DNA of 64,000 bases. Origin: Ascaris suum. Lineage: Eukaryota; Nematoda; Chromadorea; Rhabditida; Ascarididae. The position numbers were made by a program, and so were the translations under genes. Location: contig CM024184.1 in the NCBI GenBank assembly GCA_013433145.1, forward strand, positions 1,054,137 through 1,118,136. Reading direction: 5' to 3'. Shown here one piece after another: positions 30,901 through 60,100 of this stretch. The notes beneath the pieces were generated by a model. It made no database searches. It was not told the DNA's origin and worked only from the letters and a program-made list of their open reading frames with translations. The number at the start of each line of letters is the position of its first letter. The first letter of the stretch is position 1.

Positions 30901-33900
30901 AAAAAAAAATGGATTTTCAACATATTTTTTGGATTTGTCATTTTCATTCCATTTGTCTCTTTGAAAAATAAAAGTGGAAAGAAAACTGCAATACTTGAAA
31001 TGTAAGAAATCGCTCTGAATACCTCATCCCTCCCCTCCATCCCCCCCCCCCCACCCCTTCGCTCCCCCCCCCCCCCACTTCGAGTAGAAGAAGCTTCGTT
31101 CTCAATATCGAATACTTAAATTTCTCTTTCACCTCATCAACCAATTCCCATCATCACTTTAGTTATTATTCAATACCAGTTTACTCAAACTACGATCATC
31201 TCTAATATATTTCTTTTTCTTTTCGAAATTGTGATTCAAATTTCATATCTAACATCAATTTCGATAAAATTATGCTATATTCATTGAAAATTTTCCTAAA
31301 TTTTTTTAAAATTTTTCAGACGAAATTAATTTATGAAAATAAAAATTCTCTATTTTTAAGAGGAAAATTTTCATTTCAAAAAGCTCTCAACTATTAGTTT
31401 AAAAAAAAAAAATTTCTCAATTAATTTCAAAATTGTTCTATAGTTCTGCGGAAAAGAATTTTAGTCTACAATTGTGAATCGCATCATGTAAAGATCATGA
31501 CAAGTTGATGGGAATTTTCTTTTTTTTTTTTAGCAAAATAGAAATTCATCTTATGACATACAATCAACACTCATCCTTGAACTTCGATAATTGAATCAAA
31601 TGTAACTTCGTTAGATTTATTCTTAGGTTTAATCTCAATCATAAATCATCGAGGTATATTTTATTTATATACCTTTCAAGAGAAGGTCTTATATCTAAAG
31701 TGATACGATATACTTTATTTTGCTATTTAATAACGTTTTGGCGCTTCATACTTATGTTATAATAATAATGTGCCGAATTAAAATAATATTCTCACCTTCA
31801 TTTCAAAGAAAGCTGAAAAACTTTATGAGCATATTTAAATTAGAGGTTATTCTATTGAAATTCATAAGATATGCAAATTTACTTCAAAAATGGGATTAAT
31901 TATGCAAAGATTTTTTCATTGACAAACTCGTTGTAATTTCGAAGTTGAACATATTCTATTTTTTACAAGCAAATATAAATAGATATTCACAAAGAAAAAG
32001 ACAATAAAATATAACATTGTAACAAAAATATTAAATTAGTAATTTATAAACATATTCAAATATATAAATAAATAAACGAATATATAACTAAAATGCAGTA
32101 GTAAAATGCGTTGCTTTTTTTGATTTGAGGACAATCAATACGATAATAAGAAAATCAACTTTTTTTGAAATAAATAATATTAGAATTTGTAATAAATTTA
32201 AAAATTTTAATAAATATTTACTATATATTACATTAAAAAAAACTGAAAATTTTACGATAGATGTAAATTAATAAGTTGAGCAATGACGCCAAATTATATT
32301 TGAAGATGAATCTTATATGGATGCGATTAAAAAAGACGCCGAATTTAGTGTTACATTTTTTGCAGATTATACGACTATAGAAGAGCGGTATAGATCATTT
32401 CTTCGTATGCTCTCGTTAGAAACTGCCGTTTCTCTTAAGCTTATGTTTAAATGTACTGAAAACACTATTCCTCCTCCTTCCACTTCCTCTCTTTCCCCCA
32501 AAGCGGCCTAGATCTGTCAAATCCCTCATTATTTACCCTTAAGGCGAGATTTCATCAAGAGAGACTTCCGATCGTAAATAATAATCTCGCTTTTTTTTTA
32601 TTTTTTAGATTCTTTTTACCACTACCATATCGAAAAAAAAACAATGCGCTCAAATGGTGAAATATTTCACTTTCTAGCTGATAGAGTGTACGGTGATCAG
32701 TGACGTTACGATGCTCAACAATGTTGTAACTATAGTCAACGTGATCATTACAATAATCACTACATAAATTTATCTATACATTTATTTATGTGATATTCTC
32801 ATTCAATGATGAATGCTGATGGCGTTCACCTCAAAATTGGACAACTGAACACATCGCAGCATACACTTTTTACGAAAAGTTGATATGCTCTTGCAACTAT
32901 CACCTTTATCGAAAATTTTTACTCCTTCAACGCCTTATCAAACATTATTTCCAACTATATCTATTCATTTTTAATAAAAATGAAATACCGTATTTTCTCC
33001 TCTAAAAAATATTGATATACTGTATCAATTGTCTTATAAAATCGTAAAACTAATATATGCTAAAAAAAAAAAAAAATTGAAATTGATTTCTGCAAAAGAT
33101 AAACATTGAAACAATTCTATAAATATTACACTATTTCTTTCAAATAAAATATGCTTACATATCATAATAATAAAATGAAAAATTTAATGTGTTTTATATT
33201 TTTTTATTCAATTATTGAATTTTTTTTACATCATATGATGATAAAAGTAAAGAAATAGACTTTTTATTCATTTCAATGAATATATGAGGCAGATAAAGAA
33301 ACTCTAGTAAAAATTCTCTAGGGTCTTCTCACGAATAATTGTGCACAAAAAAATTCAGATGATCCAAGTGAGAGGATCGCTAAGAGCTGCGTAGGGCAAA
33401 TATTGGGGGATGTTTGTACGTATAGGAATAGAAAATGACTTTAAAGCTTATAAAGCAATTTATACAACGATAGATTAAGATATTACTGATTATTATGCAT
33501 CTACTGCAGATATATGCAAAAGTACTATGGCGGGATATTTATACAGTATAGATTACTGCATATAGTATTGCTTTTACAGTAAAGCTATGAAATAGAGGAA
33601 TCTAAATTATGTAGATGCTTTTCATTAGATCTTTCTTATCAGTTATAAATTGAAAATCTCTCAAGTTCGATATTTTTGTTGAAGTGATAAAGATAGTTAT
33701 CAAACGTATACCAGCAGAACGACTGTCAAATTGTGTCATTAACCAGAGAAAATCAACGAGACAAAGTGTTGATGTGTAGACCAAATAAAGTGATTTAATG
33801 CATACTGATCGCAAGATCTCCGCAATCACGGTCAATTAGCCATTAGGTTGCGCCTAAATACATCATATCGGTAGGTAAGATTGCAGAGTAGTTGAAGTTG
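27901..33900. other. Long-form intron, part 4
   Basis: AT-rich. It holds a degenerate (AGT) triplet stretch at about 28095-28150, a small direct duplication near 28916-28972 and C-runs at 31040-31077. Open frames here are short and lack domain or splice support. Confidence 0.6.
31040..31077 (-). repeat. C-runs (G-runs on the minus strand)
   Basis: Runs of about 12-14 C are separated by short spacers. The minus strand has multiple G-runs compatible with a G-quadruplex. Confidence 0.9.
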
Positions 33901-33951
33901 GGAGGGAGGAGGGGATGAAGGTAATGAAAAATGAGATTGCTTTAGTACATG

Positions 33952-34197
33952 AGCAATTAAAATCATGTCGATGAAGCTATAAGTTTTGAACATATAGGTG
34001 AATACATTCGGCTGTCGGTAGTGGAACGACAATCAACGCCGTTCAACAACATGCGAATATTACTGCCAGCCGAACAGAGAGAAATGTTCACACAAGGGGA
34101 GATGATTTTGGTCGATGGCATCGCCCCGCCTCTCGTTCGACGCCTTCTTCTAACATTCAACATCAATACCACTAACATCACGACCATCATCGAATAA
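33952..34197 (+). other. GC-richer island with an open plus-strand frame
   Basis: A frame without an early ATG runs to TAA near 34197 and reads ...GEYIRLSVVERQSTPF, then MRILLPAEQREMFTQGEMIL and VDGIAPPLVRRLLLTFNIN. Its base composition stands out against the AT-rich flanks. ATATAG|G near 33999 could act as an acceptor. The minus strand is open here too. I recognise no family and no partner exon, so it may be an exon of an unseen gene or a decayed insertion. Confidence 0.2.
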
Positions 34198-36822
34198 AAC
34201 GCCCCCTCAAGCAACCAATCAAACATTTATTGAAATTACGGCAATAGTACATTGAATCATATTAAACATATTATTACTATACTTATTACTTAAAATTTCT
34301 TAATTTTATTTACGTATATGTGTAAAATCTCATAATTCTTTTTCACATACAATAATTTTCTCTTTAAAACAAATGTTGTATAATAGTGAAAAACTTGAAA
34401 TAGTTTCCATTCAGCAATAGAAATATTTCAGTGAGAATAATTTCTTTACACTTAAGAATCACTAAATAATCTCATCAATCAAATGCATAACAACGATGAA
34501 TAACGTTCATTCATTATGAATATTTTTCGCGAAATTTTCGAATGCTATCGAAGGAAATCTATGAAGAAAATATTATTTCCGATTTTTTTTTTCATCATAC
34601 AGCAATATTTTTCAACTATTGGCGAATGATACAGTTCTAAAGAAAAGTAAATGCACACACACCTATATTTTAATTAACTGTAAATGCATTTTTAGTAGTT
34701 ATTTTAGTTTACCTGTAAATTGATACCTTGGTTCTTACTTATGAGAAACGCACATTTTTGTTTATAAATTTTTCAATGGTTCAGCGTTTATATTAGAGAA
34801 TTTCTATAGTCTTTAGTTAACCGTAGCATAGGTAAATACACCTTAACTCTTAGCGACCTATCAGAGGTTTTTTTTCGATCGAACACTATGGGATAATTTA
34901 ATCAAAAGAGCGATTAATATACTTATCTATAGTGGGATCTTGTTTAAACGGATGCAATTCGTTCTCATAAATAAAACATGTGAACTTCGACTCGTTGATC
35001 TCTTCGAATGGTTTAAACCGTTAACTATCCCTCTAGCCTATCAGTAAACCAACAACCGATAAAGCTTTTACCTATTAACAATTTTTTTCACTCAGCAATT
35101 GAATTAGCTCAACAATTAGAAAATAGATCGACAGAATCGAATTGTGAAATTCTACAGTATGAGTCCTATAAATCATAATAACCTATGCTCAATCAAAATT
35201 ATTTGCTGAATTTTGCAAGGTAAACACTATGCAAATATTTCGATAGTACTTTGCTTATCATACAAATTCTTGGAATTTCAATTTAAAAAAAAAACAGGAA
35301 AGCACATCGGAAATAAAAATTTAAAAAATTCCAAGTTAAATACCATCTTCATTTTAATAAAAATGAAATATTTTATTAAAATCTTTCTAATTTTTGCATA
35401 AAAATTTCTCCAGTTACTAAAAAAAAACGAAAAAGCGTTGAAGTGAATAGGTATGATATGCAATTTACAAATATATTCGCTAATACTAAATTCACCTACT
35501 ATAGAGTTATTTCAAGAAAGGAAAAATTGTACAATGGTGAGTTTTTTATTTCAAACAATAAAGAATTGTCGATTTCCAGTGCATGCATTAGCTATAAAAA
35601 GATGCATGAGTAGATGCTAGCGCTTTTGAATAAGGTAAAAAGATCAATTACCTCGGATGCTAAAAATCAACTAACTGAAATACTTCTATCATATTCGTAT
35701 ACATGTCTTTCGGGATGGAAAAGGATACAAATGAGGAATCGCATGAATACAAGTAGTGAGGCGTGAGAGAGGAAGGAGAGATGAGGAAGAAGAGCGGGAT
35801 TCTGGAAGCGGAACGGAAGACGGGGATTATATGAGATGGAAGGAAGCGAGTCGAATATTTTTTGGAAGAAAGATTTTCAAATATAACATTAATCGATTAT
35901 CATATCACTAAGAAAATTATCTCATTTGATAAATTTATATTCTGCACTCATACAAATATAAGCACTTTTTTTTGAAAAATGGAAAACCTCCTCTCGAAAT
36001 ATAAAACTTACATACAAAATTTTTGAAAAATGTATATTTTCTTTCAAATTTCAACATTAGAAAGTAGAAAATTTTATCACAAATGGCATATATCTATGCT
36101 AATCATCAGAGATCTACGTGCGTAATCTTCCGTCCGAATTGAAGCATTCTTTTTTTTTCATTAGCAAAGCAATCACAGATGTTGTTTTATTAGCGTTTAT
36201 AAGTTGGTATAGTTGAGCAGATAGATTTTATACAGTAATCATTCCATCTTCCAGCTGACTGTCATAAAAGATTTTTTTTTAAAGTTCAAGAGCATTTAGA
36301 ATTACGATTAATTTATTTTTTTACACATTTCAAGTGCTTATATAACTTATCTTCAATTCAATAGATAGCTGCAAAATATGGCAATGACCTAGGTCGGATC
36401 ATAAGAATATATAAATGTATCGTTTATTTCATTGCTAAGATGCTAATATTTCAAAAAAAAAAATTGAAATTATCGATGCTGGTGCATAAACACATAGCTA
36501 AAGACACAGACACAGATACAGACATAAACACAGACATGAGTGTAAACTGAGTCATATAAAACTGCATTTTCGCGAATTTAATATCCTCAGTGAAAGGCGA
36601 TCAAAAAAAAAAAAACAACAAATAAACAAGAAATAAACAAACAAACAAATAAATAAAATAAAAAATAATAGACTAGAAAATAAAATTTAAATAAATACAA
36701 ATGAATTTTAAAAATGGAATAATTCATTTTCAGTTTCAAATAATGGAAGTATTCTACTAGAAGAAATGCCCACAATACGATGCAATACGAGATCAACTGT
36801 CTTCGTTGTGTTTTTATGTTAC

Positions 36823-36831
<9 letters not shown>

Positions 36832-36898
<67 letters not shown>
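36832..36898. repeat. (AT)n array
   Basis: About 67 bp of AT dinucleotides preceded by CACACA. Confidence 0.97.
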
Positions 36899-36902
<4 letters not shown>

Positions 36903-37779
36903 CTGTGATAGCTAGAGGCCAATAAAAAACTCGCAGAGAAAAAAAGGTGACTTATGCATTACGTTTTGTGCAGCACTAGTAGCTTCATCTCTTCAACTAA
37001 AATTTTCCCGTTTATCGTTGAATTTTTATATCAATTGACTTTTAGAAGCAACAAAATCCCCTGAAATATTTAATTTTTTTTAAAATTTGATGCCATAAAA
37101 AAAAGGAACGAGGGTATACGGTTATCATTTGAAAAAAGCTCGCGCCGTTTGCTTATACAAATGTAAGTGGGACAACCCGCCAAAGAAAACGCACATAACT
37201 ACGTACTTTTTATACTGCTTTCGGCAAACTGCGTTTTAGTACACAAGGAAAATGTGAAGAATTACCCCCTCTAGTGGAAATTTTATATGAAAGTGATTTC
37301 GATATTGAAAAAACCATTCAGTCGGCTAGGCTACGCGAAAGTAATTTACATATTTAAAGTAACCTTTATCATAGTGCTAGCCAATGTATCTGACCAAACA
37401 TTAATTGTTAGCACACCTAATCAATGTTCAACCGGTCAGCTAAATGATAGTTTTAAATGTAAGGCGGCCAAGGGATATCAGGCCAACCAAAGATCCGATT
37501 AAATATGCGTCAGGTCAACCAAATGTGAGATCAACGAAATATTAAGTGAGCTAAAAAAAGACCGCCTCCGATTAGCTGCTTACTTATTCAGCTGCTCGAT
37601 GAATCACTTATAATAAATTGCATTAATGTGGAGACCAGATGGACGAAACGTGAGATTAGCGTCGTTTATGTATTTTAACTGAAATTCCCCCGATGCGTCA
37701 TTCTTTTTTTTCACCTGAAATCAATATTCTGCCGCAGTTCTTCTTTATACAGTCTCTCTTTCTCTCTTTCTCCCTCTCA

Positions 37780-37920
<141 letters not shown>

Positions 37921-38457
37921 CGGCTTTTAGCCGACCAATCTCTAAGCAATAAATTCGCCGCCTTTTAGTCGCTATTTTATGTGATTGGTGAGTTTATGGT
38001 AGCGGATAGTTAGCAGATTCCGATTCCACTTTCACATTGATCGTCATAATTTGTTTTGCACGAAACGCATCAAAAAAAGCTCAGTGATAATGCAACGTTA
38101 ATACACCTTAATACGTCTCCAGTCATTTGCTATGATAGGGAAATACTGCACCATTGATAATGATAAAAATATATTCGACGCCATAGATAAGCTCATTCGT
38201 TCTGCAATTCCTCCTCTTTTCCTTTCAAACCGCAATGGGAGGAGGAAGTAGATGGGAGAGGAAGGTTTGAGATGGTACTTACAAGTCATAGGTCTAATCT
38301 AAGGTTGAGAAAACAGCAGAGTGGAAAGAATGAATGGAAGAAAGAAGAGGAAACAAAAATAAAAAAATTCTTCTTCCGACGAATTTCTTAATTCCTCTTG
38401 ACAATAAAAAACAACAGAGATTGTTTGAAGACGATGAGAAAATTTATCTATATTTCG

Positions 38458-38606
<149 letters not shown>

Positions 38607-41232
38607 ATAATCGACCAGTGGGGAAGAATTACTTACAGCCGAATATCTTCTATATAATTCCTTCAATACTTAGCAATAACTCAATGAAAGACTATTATAT
38701 CATCTGTAAGAGCGATATATTTTGCAAAGAAACTATCAATTACACGTTTAGCACTCAATCTACTAAAAAATCCAAATAAAAGATCAAATTTCGAAAAACA
38801 ATTCCTTCCACTTTTAATTCAAAAAATTGAGAAAAAAATCAAGCGAAAATAATTATAAAATACAAAAGTACCGCAAAATAAGCTATTTTTCTTGCAAAGA
38901 GATAGCAGAAAATAATTGTTTTCGAAGTAATTGAACGAAATAAACTATTGACTGCATTAGACGTCATAAGAAAAACTTTATGAGTTCATCGAAAATTTCT
39001 CTCAATGAATGCACGTGAAATTTAAGTAAAACGATATGAAAGATTCAACAACTATACTATACTTTAAAAGCAATATTTATAGCGTTGCAACTACAAAAAA
39101 AAAACATATGTGATACTGTAAATTGCTGAAAAAAAAAAAAGAAATGGCAGAGTTGAAGTATTAGATCGTTATATGATGTATATACGAGAAGCGCCAATAA
39201 TTTTATATTTTAATGAGAAATATTTCTTAGCTATTATTTGGCATCATCGATCAGATTTTCATTTTCTTTTTCTCTCATTGATCGATCAATGCTGTCATTT
39301 TTCAGTGGTTAATAGTAGTTCTGAGAATGGCACAGGACTCACAGTCAGTTTTGTTTACGACGTATTGCTTAGGAATTGCCGGAGGGCACAAATATTATCA
39401 ACGAAGAATCCACCAATAACTATTGAATCGCATCCGAAGAAGAAAGAGAACTAGGGATCGAAGAATAATCATAGGAATAAAAAGTATAAAAAGATGATGT
39501 TCTAATCGACTAGTGAATGGCAATGGCGTAACTAGGAGTACAATGATGTGGAAAAGTGAAGGAATGTAAGGTGTGATGGTCGCTGTATGCGTGAACGCAT
39601 CGTCGTTTTTGTATGTTTCCTATTGCGGCCGTCTAAATGCATCGCTAATCACAATATATGAGCGTAGTGCCACCAGTTTTGCGTTGCATTGTGGCTAATT
39701 CGAGACCCGGCTGTCAACAACGAAGAAACACCTTATCAACTATAAATCGACCATACAATAATAAGTTTACGATGCTAACTCAACAACAAACTGCTCATTT
39801 AGTACTAATAACATTCATTACCACCCCCATCTTCTCTACCACTCCTCATAATTCCATATCCGGAAATTTGCCGTAAAGTTTTAGAAGAAAAATTAGCATT
39901 CCTCCCTCCCGATATTGGATCCTTTCCTTTCATAAATCTTCAACAGATACTTCAAAACTACGAATCCAACCTAAACGCAAAACAAAATGCATACTTTTGT
40001 TGAAATATACGAAAATTCTGCGAAGATGAACACCCTCTCCCCCTCGCCTCAATAACCTCTCTTTCCTTCTTAGCCTCTCGAATCCTTATAGCCCATGGTT
40101 TCATTCTTGGAGCTCTAATGAAGATATTGAAGATTACTGCATTTCACTGTTTGAAAACCATTCCATTTTATCGACGCAATAGGCACCACTCTATCGAAAT
40201 AAGGTGTTGTACACCGCGTGGTCAGCAACTGCAACTGTTCGGTGCAAGTGACCATACTGTCTCTCATACTGTTTTATGAAAATCCTCTATCAAATCATCC
40301 CAAACGAAGCTGTTTTCTTAAGTTTGAAAAAAAAAAGGATAAACTCATTCTCAGTAAATTTCCGATTCGCTATGTCGACTCACAACTTCGAGCTGTGAAG
40401 TGTAGCGCGAGCTTATGGCTTGAGCTTAACCTCCGACTTCTATCCATTTGACTAGTCATCCAGTCGAGCAGAAGTTCACAACACATTTAAAAGATTGGTC
40501 GAATGCCTACACTTATTTATTTATTTACTTATTTGTTTATTTATTCGCTATATTTTTTATTCATTTGTGTGCTCACTTATTTATTTATTTATTTGTTTAT
40601 TCATTTATATGCACATTTATGTGCGAATGCACGCACATATTTATGCAAATATATGCATATGCATATGCATATGAATATACGTATATTATCCACATTCATA
40701 TACAAACATGCAAATCCCCATATTATTAGCAACGCTCATAGCAATTAAAAATTTCTTGACATTTTTATAGTTTTTCGTCTGTATGAGACGTGGCCGTGAT
40801 GGCGAAATGGTTTTGCAAACGAGCATGTGGAATAGCTTTAAAGCTAATGATATATCACAATGCACGTGCACACCACTCAACGTGCAAATGTAGTACTTTG
40901 AAGCATCTTTTGCTAGAGTGTGCACATTCTGTCGATATAAACCCAAACACACATACCTGACCAATAAACAAATTTCAAAAATATTTTCTTGCAGGAAAAT
41001 ATTTTCTTGCAAGAAAATTGGCGCAAAAATTTATGCGAGAAAATAGACCAAACTCAGATCTAGACAAAACATCGCTCTAGTGATATGTCACTTTCTTACA
41101 TCATATACGCTCTAAGAGGAGTGCTGTAAAGAGAATAGTAGATTTTGATATTACTAGAATATAAAATTGTCAACACTGCTTTGTCTACGTTTCGGATTGG
41201 TCTATTTTATTTATTTAATGCAAATTTCCTAC

Positions 41233-56982
<15,750 letters not shown>

Positions 56983-57189
56983 ATGTCGACTCGTCGTACC
57001 CTCCTCTTTGAATATCCCGCACTACCGAAGTATGAAATACGTTTCTATATTCTTGTCATCGTGCTTTCTTTCTTGTATGCATGGGATCGTGTTATCAAAG
57101 CGACAACCGCATATGAACGTAAAATTGATCGATTAATTGGTCTATCAATTCCAAAAAATAATTTACCAATCTTCGGTCCTCGCTATAAG
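56983..57189 (+). CDS. HHAT: HHAT exon 1 (N-terminus, first membrane segment)
   Basis: The ATG at 56983 starts MSTRRTLLFEYPALPKYEIR, followed by the membrane segment FYILVIVLSFLYAW. The TTG three codons upstream is not a eukaryotic start. The exon is 69 codons, ends in phase 0 after GPRYK and has a GTTCAA donor. No TTTCAG lies close to the ATG, so spliced-leader addition is not obvious here. Confidence 0.85.
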
Positions 57190-60100
57190 GTTCAATTTTA
57201 TTGCTATTTATGAGTTTTTTTTTCTTTCATAAAATTTTCAGAGATTTACATAAAAATTCATACATTTTCGTAAATTTGAATTACGCATCAATTGTTTGAT
57301 ATTTTCATTTAATTTTTTAGTTAATTAAATTTCTAAAATCCGTCTATAAATATTCTACTCGAATAGTATAAGAGAAAAAAAAGAATCACAACACATTCTA
57401 TGCAAAATGATTGGTTTAGAAAAATTCAATTATTATTCACACTACTATTTTCATGGATATTGAAATAATCAGTGCAATTACTGGAAGATTTTCGTTTAAT
57501 ATTGAAGAAAATTATAAAAATATTTAATAATTGAATTTTTTTTTAATATCAATTTTACAATCGTATAAAAGATTTTCATGTGGAAAATTTCAGCTGTGAA
57601 ATATTCTGAAAATAAAAATTGCAAAAAAAAAAATTTTCAATAGTAATCAAATAATGTAATGGTGAAAACCTGTTGTTAGCAATTAGATGGAATGATAGAT
57701 TGAAAAAAATTTAGCGATAGAATAAGTCTAAATTTTCTAATTTTACTCTTTACAAAACATCTTTGTCATATACGAATGGCAGGATTTTATTTTAAAAAAT
57801 ATATTTTTCTTACAATTTACTATTTTTTATTTAATTCTAAAAATAAATATTACAGTTTCTAAAATAGTAACTAAACAACAAAGTATCATCCAATATCTCT
57901 GTTGTTTTTTTTTTTTAATTTTCAAAGAGAGTACAATAGTATCTCTCTAATCAACACTCTAACTTAGGTTCTTCTTGCGGAAGAAAAAATGAGCATTATA
58001 CAAATACGTTTATATATGAATAAATAAAAAATTCATGAAAAGAAATATCGCCGAAATTTTTCAAAAATTTCAACAATTGAAAAAGATGCCAAACAATTAC
58101 ACTAAAAAAAAAACTACAAAATTGAGTTAAATTTCAAAAAATTATGAATGAAACTTTTAAATTCAATTGAAAATATCGCTCATTTCATTGTGAATAGATT
58201 TTTATAAAATTACATACTTCAACTGGAACTTTTTATTTATTATTTGAAACGTATTTCTCTAATAGAATATTTACGTAAATATTAAATTATCTATTTTTTT
58301 ATAGGATGAAAGTAATTGGGAATGGAGTCATTGGTGCCCATTTGCACTATCATTTTTACCATATCTTATAGTGCATTCTATAATTTTTAATATCGGCGAA
58401 AAATTCATCTCAAAAGCTATAATGCCATATATTTTAACAATTTATTCGATATGCGTATGTTGTAAATTATTTTCACTATGGCTAGTATCAATCTCAATTA
58501 TTCAAGGAACATTCATCTTCATTGTTGGCTATTTTTTAAGGTTTGTACTAGATAATATTAAGCGCTATAATAATCTCTCATCAATTTTGACTATAGCAGT
58601 TTTTACGTGCAAGTATAAAAAGTTGATTACTTCTATGCAAATTTGCTGCTAGAATAGAGTATCTAATAAATGGATATCACCAACAAATATTTGCATTTTA
58701 GAATCTATTATATTAAAAAAAAAAATCATCGATTCACTTCTTTCGTTATAATGATGGATAATATTGAAAACAAAGTCGTTCATTATTTGTGATTTAAAAT
58801 GATCTGAAGATTGAATGTAGTAAGTTCTTAAATTTCTCTACTACCTGAAATAGCCCAAGATTTATCCATTCATCTATACGCAACAAATAAATTCACCATT
58901 CGTTGAGCAATCTTTAGACCACCAATCTTTCTGCATAATAATCAACCTTCAATCTTTACAAATGGACATTAAGCCTGAACTAAGCAATCTGAAATGACCG
59001 AATGACCGAACTTAAGAATTGCGTTATGCCAAACCGTTGACCATTGCAACTCATAGTAAAATTTGGACTTAATAAATATAAATCTAATAGATCCTTAGGG
59101 AAATCGTATTTACAAACGTATATCCAAGGAAGTTAAGTTTTCCGGATGAATTTTTTTTAAAATTAAAATACTGCATTAATAAGAGTCTAGTGATTTGAAA
59201 ATAAAAGTTTTTGTTTTAGAAAATATCGAATGTATATAGAAATTTTTTTTTCTTTAATATCGAATTTATACTGATAACGAATACACTTATAATAATGTGA
59301 TATCTCTCTCTCAAAAAAAAGTGAATAATTTTTCAAATATTATTCTCTAGAATAAATAAAAGAATTGAATTTCAGTAATAATATGGATAGGCTATATTAT
59401 GTTTATTTATGATATAATGAATAAAAATTAATAAAAATATCTTCTAATAAATAATAATTGTAATATAGTAATTTTATTGTAAATAGTTGTAAATAGTAAT
59501 TTTAGGCGACGTATAAATAATAATTGTAAATAGTAATTTTAGGCGACGTCTAGCCGTATGGATCAGCGCGATACCGATTCTCTACTTTGTGATGCATAAA
59601 ACAAATGAAATCTATCATGATCCATTTCTTGTTCTAATACTTATCTCTTATAATTTATTATCATATATTTCATTTAATTTAGAATTAGTGGAGAATAATT
59701 TACGAAATGATGATAATACAATTTTGAAGAAATATTTTCGAATGCTTTTTTATACATTTTATGCACCATATTTAATTAGTTTAGTTGTTATTTATCCAGA
59801 ATTTGAACGACAAATTAATGAAAGAGAAAAACGTCAACGACAATGGTGTTGGGTGATTTTCTTTTGTATACGTATCGTAATTTATTGGATTGCTGTTGAA
59901 TTAATGTTGCATTTATTCTATTTTGAATCAATGCTTAATGATCCAGAATTTGCATATGGATTACCAAAAGATCAATTCCTCGCTAGTGGTATGGCATTCG
60001 GTGAGTGAATTTTTCTTCTCTTTTTTTTTTCCTAGAAAAAAAATTTCCTCTATTTTGAAGAATTTAAGATTTTTAGTAAAAATTTTTTAATGTCTAAAAT

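Noticed and set aside
37160..37260. Inverted AAAACGCA / TGCGTTTT words
   Set aside because: Only 8-bp arms about 40 bp apart, compatible with chance; no terminal repeats of a larger element were seen.
40503..40748. Leu/Tyr/Ile-rich plus-strand frames
   Set aside because: They arise from TTTA/TTAT repeats and ATGCAT runs.
40800..40850. Near match to a tRNA A box (TGGCGAAATGG)
   Set aside because: No B box at the right distance and no acceptor stem.
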